Of a stretch of 64,000 nucleotides of DNA, positions 34,978-44,899 are shown piece by piece; the first letter of the stretch is position 1; each line of letters starts with the position of its first letter. The stretch covers positions 55,055,535-55,119,534 of the forward strand of contig CM063111.1 in NCBI GenBank assembly GCA_031841125.1, in the 5' to 3' direction. The notes under the pieces are model-generated. The model saw nothing but the letters and a program-made list of their open reading frames with translations. It was not told where the DNA came from and searched no databases. Source of the DNA: Acanthococcus lagerstroemiae (Eukaryota > Arthropoda > Insecta > Hemiptera > Eriococcidae). The position numbers and the translations under genes were made by a program.

Positions 34978-35029
34978 AATTGTCAACTAACAACCTGTGT
35001 CAACTAATAACATCTGACCCTACTCTACG

Positions 35030-36115
35030 TGCACGTGTTTTACCTAATGCAACAATGATTAGCTCATTCACGCTCTGAGCCGATTTGAATTTATTGCATA
35101 TTTCGTCAACCACACCCTGTAGGGAGCATGCATATAAGTTTGCGAACATCTTAGTATTAACAGTATCGCACAGGTTTCTGTCTCTAGAAATTTACCCGCA
35201 AATAAGAACCTTCTCACGCGTAATCGTCGCGTTCGATTAAGTAACATATTATACTAACACATAAATGCTATACCCTATAGTACCTCACATTTGTATCATG
35301 TTAAAATGTCATTGTATTTAGCTTAATACTACTAAACGTATCCGCACTTGACCGTGAGAATGTCACCGTCAATAGACGCCTATGCCTCTTCGTATATTAT
35401 TTTTTGTTCCCTTAATTATTTAATGTACAGAGCGTACAAGAACGATTAATAATCCTCCTCTCTAAAATTCAGCTACGTTGCATAATTTTTTTTTCCTTTT
35501 TTAACACCGGGAATATTAACTGCCCAGTAAAACCAGGTCAGCAAGGGCAGTCACGATCAAACCTACTGACCATAGCTACGTTCAATGTTTGTATCCTGAA
35601 AGACCCAGAGAGAATAATAGAACTCGAAAATGCAATGATATCAAAGTGCAAGAAGGAAAATTGTTCAAACAACGTGTTTTTTTTTTTCTCTCGACGCGTA
35701 AAACAGTACACGCAATAAAGTTGTCAAAAGTCAAACACAAAAAAGAAAATTTTCAAACAAATTTTTTTTTTGACACTTAAACCACAAGAAACAACTTGAA
35801 ACAGCAGACGAGAAGAAAAAAAACCAATCAATATCAAGCTCTATCTTCCACAAAAGAAACCAACGAACTCATTGCCCGCAATATTTTCCTCGCCAAAGAA
35901 GTCATAAGATCTAAAAATCTTTTCCCCTCCAACAATCCCCGACCTCCCGGTAGGCTAGCCCTGTATTCTTTTTCCCAGGGAGACTGACTCAAATTTGAAA
36001 TGTAAGCAAAATCAGTGGGAACTCTCACGGCTATGCTAGCACATCCTAAATTCTAATTCAGTATAATGTCACGTATCAGATAGGTACTCATAAGTAACAC
36101 TACAATGTGCATGAG
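35030..36115. other. No gene recognised
   Basis: Short AT-rich frames only. Poly(T) runs occur at 35680 and 35763. Confidence 0.45.
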
Positions 36116-36117
36116 CT

Positions 36118-36272
36118 ACATTGAATGGTGTGGTGGGACGTATGGCGATGCACGCATACCAAAGTGGCCCCAGTGACACCGCACCCCCGGCCACAGGAAC
36201 TACCCTTTCGAGCATTGCGTCAGTGACTGGAGGGACGCCTTGGGGCCGGGCCCGAGCCCCCATTTCTACGTG
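36118..36272. repeat. GC-rich repeat, second copy of the 52.9-kb insert end
   Basis: GTGGGACGTATGGCGATGCA through GGGCCGGGCCCGAGCCCCCA matches, in reverse complement, about 52905-53036 with scattered differences. Similarity starts at the same outer end (GTGGGACGT) in both copies and stops after CCATTTCT here. GC-rich unique sequence continues to about 36420. Confidence 0.8.
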
Positions 36273-36639
36273 CCGGAACGGTGCGCGCGTCCTACCAGGG
36301 CCACCATGGGGTTCCCTACTGACCGAGGTCCGTACTCCCAGAGCGCTCGCGTGGAAATTTCAGGTCCCCCACGGCCGGATGCGCTGCCTCTCTTCACTCA
36401 CCCCTCACCTCATCCTTTTCTTCGAGCCGTACTTCCAAAACTGCGATCTTGCGCTGTAAGTCTTGAAGCTAGAAAATATATGAAAAGATTTTCAGAATTC
36501 CGTTCATCATTCTACTAGTTACACTTTGAGTAATAGAAACTTTCATCTTACCTCCTGTGACATGATTCGATGAATGAAACGTTAAAAAATTACGAGGATG
36601 GTGAAACACACAAACGAGAACGACGCAGACTTTTTCTCA

Positions 36640-37066
36640 GGTCTCAATAATGTTGGTGGATTCGTTCAACAAATACAGGCCTTCGTCAAATATTCATTAT
36701 TCTGACCCCAAGTCCCCAACAGCTGTTGATGTGGAAAACGTTTTTCTTCAACGAATACCAATACGGCAATACCATCGTCGTCAGTACGCATTGCATAGTA
36801 TCAAGGTGCCAGCAGAAGGAGGGAAAAAGTGTCACAGTTCACGCGAAGGACTGGGTGTCACCGTGATAATGCAATGCCCGAGCGACGGAGAAAACAATAT
36901 ACACAGCGCTAGTGTACAGGGTCGAATTGTTGCTTGCTGGTCGCTGCTTATTTTATTTTTCTCGCAGTGCTTCTTTAATGTGTATTGTGGGTTGCAAATA
37001 ATTATGTTTTTTGTCACTTATTCTGACTTTTTTAATGAGAATTTTGTATGGTATTTCAATATTTAT
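36640..37066. other. Unidentified stretch beside the capsid block
   Basis: A 141-codon plus-strand frame (36650-37075) reads coding-like up to about 36940 and then becomes hydrophobic and AT-rich. No family recognised; it may be an unrelated exon or chance. Confidence 0.25.
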
Positions 37067-37067
37067 T

Positions 37068-37766
37068 TTAATTGATGATTTTTTTCCTAGGTTTTTGCTT
37101 ATGACTTCTGACAACAACTACATTTGTGGAGAATTCATTATCAGGACTCACACATCTGCACACAGTGGTATCATTTAGATTCAGATTTTTTATGGAGAGA
37201 ACATTATTATCAAGGTTGAAATGGACTCGTTCATTAAATTCTACTATTTCATTTTCACCTTTATACCAAGTCTTATAATTTGGAAATTGTTGTTCATCAT
37301 AAACACATTTAAGAATAATGTTAGTGCCTTCCTCTGCCACCAAAGTTTTTACCCAGTATTTCAAGACATATGGATCAGGAAAGAATTTAATAGGTAAATC
37401 ATCATTTGGAGGACATTTGTCCACATATATAGTTCTATTAAATTTTCTAGGGGTATAATATCCTGTGTGAATCTCACATTCATACATTTTTCCTCCACAT
37501 TCTTTGTCTTTTGGTAATTTTAAGAATGAGGCTACATCTATTCTTTTAGGTGTAAAAGAGTTCAAATATTCTAAATGAACAGGTTTGAATAAATAATTAC
37601 CCTCAATCCATTGTACTTGTGTCACCAATTCTCGATCATTGAATGACACATTACACCATAAAGTAACAGTTTGTTTCTCCACATTTTTATCAGTCTGTAT
37701 AAATATACTATCTTGTTTTGAGAATCCAAAAAGGAATAGCAAAAGATTTAATTTTAAAATCCACAT
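37068..37766 (-). CDS. Secreted protein with two Ig-like domains
   Basis: 232 residues. A signal peptide is clear (MWILKLNLLLFLFGF, cut near residue 17). The first Ig-like domain (~20-115) has TVTLWCNVSF ... VQWIEGN ... GKMYECEIH. The second (~130-220) has TNIILKCVYDEQQ ... YKTWYKGEN ... LSIKNLNLNDTTVCRCVSPD, i.e. the Cys, Trp and L-I--L---D---C-C landmarks. A Lys/Arg tail ends it, and no membrane anchor is seen, so it should be secreted. It starts 17 bases after the extended end of the capsid-like gene, in the same direction. Ig-fold proteins in viruses or their relatives usually bind surfaces or host proteins; that role is inferred only. Confidence 0.75.
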   Translation of the reverse strand: MWILKLNLLLFLFGFSKQDSIFIQTDKNVEKQTVTLWCNVSFNDRELVTQVQWIEGNYLFKPVHLEYLNSFTPKRIDVASFLKLPKDKECGGKMYECEIHTGYYTPRKFNRTIYVDKCPPNDDLPIKFFPDPYVLKYWVKTLVAEEGTNIILKCVYDEQQFPNYKTWYKGENEIVEFNERVHFNLDNNVLSIKNLNLNDTTVCRCVSPDNEFSTNVVVVRSHKQKPRKKIIN

Positions 37767-37782
37767 TTATATAAAAAAAATT

Positions 37783-38988
37783 TTAATGAACTACAACAGT
37801 ATTCTTCAATGGGTTATATCTAGCTCTATCAGAGGTAATTACTAGACAATGAATAACTGAATCTACAGCAAATCAGTCCCACCATTGAAAATTAATTTTA
37901 ATATTTTTTGTAGATCCTTTTATGACATCAGATTGTTTAGAGCAATCAATGACAATAATAGGATATTTATTTAGAAAATCATTATAATCAATTAAAGGTT
38001 TCCCCTCTTTTCCATAGTATGAATATTTAAAATTCTTAAACATATTATAAATTTGAGTGCATTTATTCTCAGCTAGAGAAATATTTAACCTATTATTAGG
38101 ATAATATATATTATTATTCAGATGTACTTGGATATTTTCAAGATAACATAAATCAAATTGACCATTATCAGTACTGATTTTATCATTTCTATTCTTCTGA
38201 AATCCTATAATGACATATCTTGGTTTATAATATGAGGTTGGAATATCCCAAGTAAATGTTTTCCCAGTAATAGATGATTTCTCAATGTACATCCAATGTC
38301 TATAATACATTTCATATTCTATAGAAGATGATATTTCTTTATTAATTTCTGCCTCATAGGCTAAAGAAAATTTATATTGAGGCATTCTCCAAATTATTTC
38401 AGACAAACTTATAGTAATTGTATGAGCACTGGCAATGGTCTCATCTACTAGTAGCGCATTATTACAATTAGTATTTGCTCTAATCAACTTTAATTCCTGG
38501 TGAATACGATATATATATTTTGTATAATCCTCAAAAAATCCTAAAATTACTTTAAGTGGAATAAAAATAGAGAAATACCCATCCTTGTTTATTATATTAG
38601 AAGTTGATTTTATTCTCCAACATGCATCATGATAAGCTATATCATCATTAAAAGATACTAATCCTTTTATGGCTGTTGCAGTTCCTGGGTTATCAACAGA
38701 ATCAATCTCATTCCCTGCAATTGAGTAATTAATTCTACTAAATAGATGTAAAATTCCATTGTTGATAAAATTTACCTTCTTTGTATCAATAGAACTCAAA
38801 ATTACACCATCACTATTTTTCTTAAGCGTTAATTTTCCATTAATAATTAAATAACTCCTATGTGGGCAAGTCTTAATATCTTCATTATATAGAGATATTG
38901 GGATTGTACCTCCAAGTTGATTTATGTCAACAGAGATTGGGGGCTTATAATCAATATAATCTTCACTCTCAATAATATTTTGTTCCAT
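37783..38988 (-). pseudogene. Double-jelly-roll capsid-like protein with internal TGA
   Basis: The frame from 38988 gives 371 residues to a TGA at 37873-37875. Motifs NGILHLFSRINYSIAGNEID, a DNPGTATAIKGLVSFN turn, FIPLKVILGFFEDYTKYIYR and PIIVIDCSKQ match a protein family widespread in insect and cnidarian genomes that I identify, from memory, as a virus-like major capsid of the Polinton/PLV kind. Family members extend beyond this point. The same frame stays open for 29 more codons after the TGA, with family-like residues, to a TAA at 37783-37785. So this is either a recent nonsense change or stop read-through. The penton-like gene lies 42 bases upstream. Confidence 0.65.
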
Positions 38989-39030
38989 GTCGCAGATAGC
39001 TTATATAGATGTATTTATAAAGTAAAAAAA

Positions 39031-39735
39031 TTAAAAAGATTTAATATAAAGCTCCAAGGTAATTGTTTCTCCTTCAAAGTCTATGGGACGATTATCTTGA
39101 TCAACAATTTGAATAAAAATTTCCCTAATCTCATATGTATTCACTGGATAATATCGATGTTGTGCAGGTATTTGTACAATTTTTTCCCCAGTAGGAGTAT
39201 TTAGAGGAAAGGAATAGACAATATTTCCTCTTGATTTTCCATTTTCATAATTAGACTCAACAAGATTACACCTAAGTCGAATTGCATTGACTGGAAAAAT
39301 ATCAACTATTAAATCTGAATGACCAGTTACATTTTTTTCTATAATTCGTTTATTGCTAAATCCCAGAAGATGCCCTAGTGACCTTTTTGAGGTGAAATCA
39401 ATTTTTTTATGTTTACATAGTACTTTAATTTTGTGACTTATCTCCTGTATTATTACAGTGAATTTAGCTTCTTGACATTTTGGATGCATTTTAAGTTGCT
39501 CAACAATCTCTGCTACTTCATATGTACCAGGGGGTATGGTGACTCTATCATGAATACCATTATCATCTATAAGTATGAGCTCATTATTTTTCTCAGTTAC
39601 ATTATTTATTGAGTTATAAACAACAAAACTAGTTAGACATATTTGCCAGTCTTTATCTGTATCTAGGTGAATTGGTTCCTCTAAATGATATCCTAACTCA
39701 GAAGACTTTTCAGATAATTCAATACTGAAACCCAT
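39031..39735 (-). CDS. Penton-like minor capsid protein
   Basis: 234 residues, open and compact. KDWQICLTSFVVYNSINNV, then an IPPGTYEVAEIV motif, LGHLLGFSNKRI, VNAIRLRCNLVESNYENGK and IFIQIVDQDNRPIDFEGETI. This series (activity in a jelly-roll, followed by the IVDQD-R-vDF-GE-I end) recurs in proteins encoded beside the double-jelly-roll capsid gene in insect genomes and fits the single-jelly-roll vertex protein. It has no signal peptide. The next gene starts 42 bases downstream; the previous ends 36 bases upstream. The assignment is from pattern memory. Confidence 0.65.
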   Translation of the reverse strand: MGFSIELSEKSSELGYHLEEPIHLDTDKDWQICLTSFVVYNSINNVTEKNNELILIDDNGIHDRVTIPPGTYEVAEIVEQLKMHPKCQEAKFTVIIQEISHKIKVLCKHKKIDFTSKRSLGHLLGFSNKRIIEKNVTGHSDLIVDIFPVNAIRLRCNLVESNYENGKSRGNIVYSFPLNTPTGEKIVQIPAQHRYYPVNTYEIREIFIQIVDQDNRPIDFEGETITLELYIKSF

Positions 39736-39770
39736 TTATTTACAAAAAATTTTTATTGATCTGAGGTTGT

Positions 39771-40115
39771 TTATTTTTTTCCATTTTTCATAATTATATT
39801 TTTTTCCCCTTCTTCAGCTTTTTTGAGATACACTCTATCTACTTTGTTTTTATATTCTTTAGGCACACTCATTCTTTTAAATCGTTCTTCAAGCTTCTGC
39901 TTATCAATTTCAAGTTCGTTTGCAATATCATTACATTCTTTATTTGTCAAGAACTTATTTTGTTTAGTTGTAAGAGATAATGAAAACCCAGGAAGGGATA
40001 CTTTTTCAGGTTTTAGTTCTTCATTATGTTTTTTTCTTAGCTCATTATGTTCATTCCTTTCTGTTTGAAACATTTCTTCCATTTTATCAACAAGAGATTT
40101 ATATTCTTTAATTCT
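39771..40115 (-). pseudogene. 5'-truncated charged protein of the capsid block
   Basis: The Met-initiated frame is 103 residues (from 40082), but the same frame reads coding-like further upstream to about 40115, where the AT-rich block meets GC-rich unrelated sequence. The product is charged and probably helical (ELRKKHNEELKPEKVSLPGF, then TNKECNDIANELEIDKQKLE). It could be an internal capsid or scaffold protein; nothing recognised. The breakpoint suggests that the virus-like element was truncated here. Confidence 0.45.
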
Positions 40116-41540
40116 TCACCTCCTCGTCTTGGTCCGTGTGTCGACGCAGGCAGGTGTTGACGACGGGTGAGCCCTGCCGGTGGGTCCGCAGTGCAGCTGC
40201 AGCAGCTCTTCTTTAGGATGGTACAGAGTTCTCCTCCTGTTCGATGGTGTGGGCCGAGCTTGGTGTATCGCCGGCCCTCTGTCTCGACCACTCCGTCTCC
40301 ATCTTCTTCTTCATGATGGCCGAGAGCATGAGCTACATTAGCTAATATTGTATTCATTTACTCAGTATGTACTAACTCTTATCGACTTCAGTGCCTCATA
40401 GGACATACTCTTGGGCTGGCTAAATCGACAGTGACTTTTTTCTCTGCTTTTCTAACGCCCGATCCCGACCTTCTTCTTTGTTGCTTTAGTTTAACAAGTT
40501 CGTTTCGGTTCATGGGACGGACACATTCATATTCCATCAGCTCGTCGACCCTTCTTTCTTGGTTCGCAACTCTAATTATTAGGCACGGTAGGGTTGACTT
40601 CGGGAAACCGGGTCTAGGATTCCAAGTGCGGTGAGGTATCCGGATTTTCTCGCCCTTCTTGGTTCCGCTGATACGGTGGATGAACTTTTTATTTACCTTA
40701 TGGAATTCGTAATTAGCGATAAATGTTCTCGGAGGCGGGTTCATTATTGCCTTATGATAGCGATGAGGAAAACCACTCTTGCATGAAGATCCTATATTTA
40801 AATCATAATATAACCGAGATGCGCCGACATTGTACGTACAAGTGCAAACCTATAAGGGATGACCATATCATAGTCAACCAACTATGACCGGACCATTTTA
40901 TCCTTTCGAATATTCGACCAAAGTTATACTACCAGGATCCGAAAGGGCAAAGGAGCGAGCTGAATTGGGACTATAATCCCAAGGCTATCAAAGTTTGAAA
41001 TGAAACCACGAGAAGAGAATCTTCAAAACATATGACCCCTACTCGTCCCGTATCTGCCAATCTGGGGAGCAGTTCTTCTAGGATTTGAATCTCACGGCCC
41101 GGCAATGCCACATTCACCAATAAAAATGTCGGTGTATGAACCGCGTATTATGTCCTTTGCGAGAAATGTTTGTGAATTTCAGCTGCATCCGACATCCAGT
41201 GACCAGACTGTGTTTCCAAATGGCGTTTTTCAACGCCGAAGAGAACGAGGCGAGCGGGCGAGCTGAGAGAGACGTCGAAGCAGAGCGAGTAAATCAATTG
41301 AAATTTCCTAGCACGTCGGCCAGATATCATTTGCAGATCCATTACAAATTTCGAGAGGGGTTTTCTTCGATCCACTTCGCGGCGGATACATTTCGGTGCT
41401 ATATATTGTTTCCTAAATCACCCTCTCGGCCCGTGGCTATTTCAGTCGGACCGCTCGAACTTCTTATATAGACTCTGTCCACTTATCACCAATGATGAGT
41501 GGGTTTTATACACATTTCCTGCCTGCATCGTTCTATCGCG
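40116..41540. other. GC-rich junction and unassigned sequence
   Basis: A minus-strand frame at 40116-40357 (HHEEEDGDGVVETEGRR and a Cys-rich SCCSCTADPP) and another at 40388-40744 are open, but I recognise no family. The abrupt GC change at about 40116 marks a breakpoint. Confidence 0.4.
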
Positions 41541-41621
41541 TCGTGTGGCTGTATATGTGACGGCGCATAGGGAAAGGTACCTAAGCGCCAAAAATTCGTT
41601 TTGTTTTTTTTTTTGAAATTT

Positions 41622-41848
41622 GGGGTAAAATTTATCGGGGAATCGATTGAAAGTGGTCCGAGGGTCCTAAAGTCATTTTTTTACGAAGATACAGCTGTTT
41701 TAAATGAGTAAGGTCGACTTTTTTCATCAAAATTTGGCAGTCAGAAATTTTTCATCACCTAACTCACTTGAAATGGCCATATCTTCCTCAAAAATTACTT
41801 TAGGACCCTAGGACCGGTTTCATTCGATTCCTTGGTAAATTTTACCCT
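41622..41848. repeat. Imperfect inverted repeat inside left end of element 1
   Basis: GGTAAAATTT...GGAATCGATTGAAAGTGGTC...GGGTCCTAAAGT (41622-41709) pairs with the complement of 41762-41848 at roughly 70-75%, with a ~52-base loop. Confidence 0.75.
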
Positions 41849-42213
41849 ATTTACATTAAAAATTTCCACATAATTCAACTTTTGGAGTTTCGGCATTTCA
41901 CTCTCAAACGTCATGACATCACAATAGAAAGTTTATTCACTTCACTATTCATTTTATGAGATGTATGATGGAATTATGAGTCAAAAAATTAGCAAAAAAA
42001 TTATAGAAATTTATTAAACAATACTTCGATTATAAAAGGATATCTCAAAAAAATCTATTTCTAGCAAAATGACAAAATAATTCAATCTAAACTTTTTTTT
42101 TACGTTTCAAAGTTACATTTTCTTCAATTCGGGTGGAATCAGCAAGACGTTTAGTTGAAGATTTTCCTTTGACTTTTTTAACTTCTTTCGGTGTTATTTC
42201 GATCGTCGACTTT

Positions 42214-44205
42214 TCAGCGCTTTTCGTCGATGGTTTGTTGGGCTTGACCGCTGGTTTTTTTCGGCTTCTTTTCGTTCGATTTGTTCTCTGAAAGAGGTTC
42301 GTTTACCGGGTTCTTCGAAACGTTCTCTGAAGTAGGTTCATCTACATCATCGGGGTCGCTTTCGTAGTTTTCATCGATTTCAGGCAGCGGAGCTACGGCA
42401 TCTCTTTTCGAATCGTCCAAGCATAACACACGTACGTTTTTGTAAAGATACCATTGTCGTTTAGTCGGTAACCCTGATGGGACAACGATACTCGGCTCGC
42501 CAATAATAGAATAATTCGATTTTGGACCATCTACGTGTATATCGAATTCTTCGACGTCGGTATTGACATACTTTCTACACATGATAGGCTTTTTGGCGGC
42601 GAAGACGAAGTGATGAAATTTCGATATTCCTGGTAACTTCTTGAAAGCCGACTTGAAATACTGATCGTAATCTTTCCAAATTACAGTTGGTTGAACCGAG
42701 TTTGGGAGTCGAACCGCAACTGGTACGTTGCACTTTTTTGAAGACGAAATCTCGACGCAATTGAGTACATCAGAAAAACAATCGATATTCATTGACGCGT
42801 ATTTCAACTTGAAAACTCCGAAGAGGCGATCTGGAGAGAATTTAGTATGTCCAGTTAACAAAAAATGCAGCTCTACGGATGAACATACTTTCGAAGTATC
42901 GACGAGATGTTGGAGATAACGGAGGACGGTGTTGTTTTTATTTTGCGCTGCACAATTATCAGCGAAAATAATCAACCGCTTCGTGGGATGAATTACTTTC
43001 AAGTAATAATCCAGCATAGATAACACGCAGTTCGGGCCTTTTCCAATCATGTCAGATTCGTCGATGCAGAAGATGTGCTGCACATTTGCTCGTTCGTTCG
43101 TTATCCCGAAGATGGCTGCTTTACGAGCAGACTTGAAGTACGAGGTGCCAACCTGCTGCGGTCCGGAAGGAAAATTGACATTTTGAGCGAAGTCCATCGA
43201 TATGACCAAGTACTCTGATTCTGGAAGACCAGGGTAAAGAGTTTTCAGATCACAACGTACCATTGTTCTGTAATCATTGTAAAATTCTCGTTGAGTAGTC
43301 GCCATATTCAAGTGATCTGAATACTCTTGAATCGCCGCTGCCTTCTCATCTTCACTGACATTGACTGTTTTAGCAGCGTTCTTCGAAAGAGTGTGGCAAA
43401 CTTCACACAAATCGTACGCCGGTTTCATCGTAACAATATTAGGACAATAATCTGCCCACAACTGTTGAAATGTTCGTAGTTTTATTACTCTGGAGCCAGC
43501 TGGCACACTTTCTGCATACTTTCGATAAACAGTACTTTTATTTTCACAGCTTGGAAGTTTGAGCACGTTGAACTTTCGATGTTGCGGTAATCTGCCAGGT
43601 AACGTAATTGCAACGGAGTTAGCGAATCGACGAATAAATGAAACGATTGAAATAATTTCGTCTTCTTTGAGAGTTGTCTTATTGACCGGGCAATGTTTCA
43701 AGCCATGCTCACGAGGATAAATACCATTCTTTTGGAAGTGCGCAATCAAGTTTTTATAACGTCTAATCGTCAACGCGTAGAGAAAAAAGTACATTTCACG
43801 GCATATCGAAAGTCCTTGAAAGTAGTATTGAGTATTCAGTCGTTTATTATCACCACGATGACGATCACCAGTATGCACTCTCAAATCAAAATCATCTCTG
43901 TGCGCGGTGAGATGTCCAAGAATAACGATGTCTTGATAATCTTTATCCAAATTCATAAACGAGGTACGAAAATCTAATGCCATCGCTTTCGAAATTTTCG
44001 TGTTACATTTTGTACAACAGCAAGCCGGTGTATTTTTACCAAACAGTTTCGAAATCGTTCCCTCCTCTTCGAGATCTAGCGCCGATTTTTCGAGATAGTT
44101 ATCCTTGTCGTCAGGGATCGAATCACCTGAATCATCGTCACTACCAACTTCGTCTTCGTCTTCAATAAACCGATAATGCTTTTCAACTTCTTCAAACTCG
44201 TCCAT
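42214..44205 (-). CDS. DUF7869-type protein, putative transposase (663 aa)
   Basis: One open frame of 663 residues, no intron needed. An acidic N-terminus (~1-50) is followed by a Cys cluster (CCCTKCNTK, ~62-70), then the segment ICREMYFFLYALTIRRYKNL and GIYPREHGLKHCP, a second Cys pair (YDLCEVCH, ~264-271) and the core VISMDFAQNVNFP (Asp 338), IIFADNCAAQNKNN (Asp 416) and GHTKFSPDRLFG (Asp 459). The tail (~620-663) is charged. Core motifs align with those of the 560-aa protein at 32741-34677 ((D)(F/Y)AQN, DN--QNKN, GH-----D). It sits alone between TIRs, which argues that it is the transposase; the catalytic role is inferred. Confidence 0.85.
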   Translation of the reverse strand: MDEFEEVEKHYRFIEDEDEVGSDDDSGDSIPDDKDNYLEKSALDLEEEGTISKLFGKNTPACCCTKCNTKISKAMALDFRTSFMNLDKDYQDIVILGHLTAHRDDFDLRVHTGDRHRGDNKRLNTQYYFQGLSICREMYFFLYALTIRRYKNLIAHFQKNGIYPREHGLKHCPVNKTTLKEDEIISIVSFIRRFANSVAITLPGRLPQHRKFNVLKLPSCENKSTVYRKYAESVPAGSRVIKLRTFQQLWADYCPNIVTMKPAYDLCEVCHTLSKNAAKTVNVSEDEKAAAIQEYSDHLNMATTQREFYNDYRTMVRCDLKTLYPGLPESEYLVISMDFAQNVNFPSGPQQVGTSYFKSARKAAIFGITNERANVQHIFCIDESDMIGKGPNCVLSMLDYYLKVIHPTKRLIIFADNCAAQNKNNTVLRYLQHLVDTSKVCSSVELHFLLTGHTKFSPDRLFGVFKLKYASMNIDCFSDVLNCVEISSSKKCNVPVAVRLPNSVQPTVIWKDYDQYFKSAFKKLPGISKFHHFVFAAKKPIMCRKYVNTDVEEFDIHVDGPKSNYSIIGEPSIVVPSGLPTKRQWYLYKNVRVLCLDDSKRDAVAPLPEIDENYESDPDDVDEPTSENVSKNPVNEPLSENKSNEKKPKKTSGQAQQTIDEKR

Positions 44206-44567
44206 ACTCTGAAAATAGTTTCAAAATTGATCACTGATAATAAAATTTACCCATTTACATCTGATCGAAGTTATTGTTTTCAAATTATCTTACCGATATC
44301 AGTCCGTATTAAATAATATCACACAACTGGCAAGTATTTTCGTAGTTTACGTATACAATATTAAATCGTTTTATTTCGCAAAAAAGCACTCGTCTTTCTA
44401 AAATACATCTCAATTCAGTCAGTTTCTAAAAATTTGCAAATCATTTATCAAAGAACGAAAACCAAGGAAAGAAAACAACCAGGTTTAATACGTGATAAGC
44501 GTAAAACGTACCCGTCACGCAACCTCACGGACACTAACGTGACGTCACATCAACTCACGACAACACT

Positions 44568-44740
44568 AGGGATACTAGACTATGATGAGTACTCTCGACC
44601 GCCATTTTAGTAGCAGAAGCCGAGAGTAAACACGTAACATGTTGTGATAATGATTTACGTTGTGATAAGTGATGTTTACTCTTAGCTTCTGCTACTAAAA
44701 TGGTGGTCGAGAGTACCCAGCGTGGTTCAGTATCTCTAAC
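44568..44740. repeat. Foldback hairpin (MITE-like) inside right end of element 1
   Basis: GTACTCTCGACC(G/A)CCATTTTAGTAGCAGAAG with its complement; arms of ~65 bases around ~45 bases, the pairing extending outward to GATACT. Near-perfect inner arms suggest a recent foldback. No clear duplication seen. Confidence 0.8.
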
Positions 44741-44899
44741 AACACTGGAGACCACCGAGGGTAATTTCAAGGCAATAACGAGTAATTTCGGTACAAAATT
44801 ACTGAAGAAATACAACGTAAACTTTAAACTGCTCTCCTGTAAAATTTCGTTTTTGGCGCTTAGGTACCTTTCCCTATGCGCCGTCACATATACGGGTGG

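Larger units (their letters stand above)
30459..35020 (-). mobile_element. Pogo-like element 1, gutted and carrying nested insertions
   Basis: Inverted termini GGGTCAGATGTT(G/A)TTAGTTG + ACACA (25 bp, one mismatch) lie at 30459-30483 and 34996-35020, flanked by TA on both sides (30457-30458 and 35021-35022), the Tc1/mariner/pogo duplication. The core GTTAGTTGACAC recurs in both orientations at about 30650-30700, 31710-31748 and 34982-34995, as subterminal repeats. Remaining gene parts lie at 30816-31709. A 168-bp MITE and a 2.7-kb DUF7869 element sit inside. Confidence 0.9.
41551..44893 (-). mobile_element. DUF7869 transposon-like element 1
   Basis: Inverted termini GTATATGTGACGGCGCATAG + GGAAAGGTACCTAAGCGCCAAAA (about 43 bp, perfect) lie at 41551-41593 and 44851-44893. 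TATA forms both outer tips, so a TATA duplication with TIRs starting TGTGACGG (41556-44888) is possible. One uninterrupted 663-codon gene fills the centre. Subterminal foldbacks lie at 41622-41848 and 44568-44740. The outermost bases (GACG--CATAG-AAA-GG) resemble those of element 2. Confidence 0.9.
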
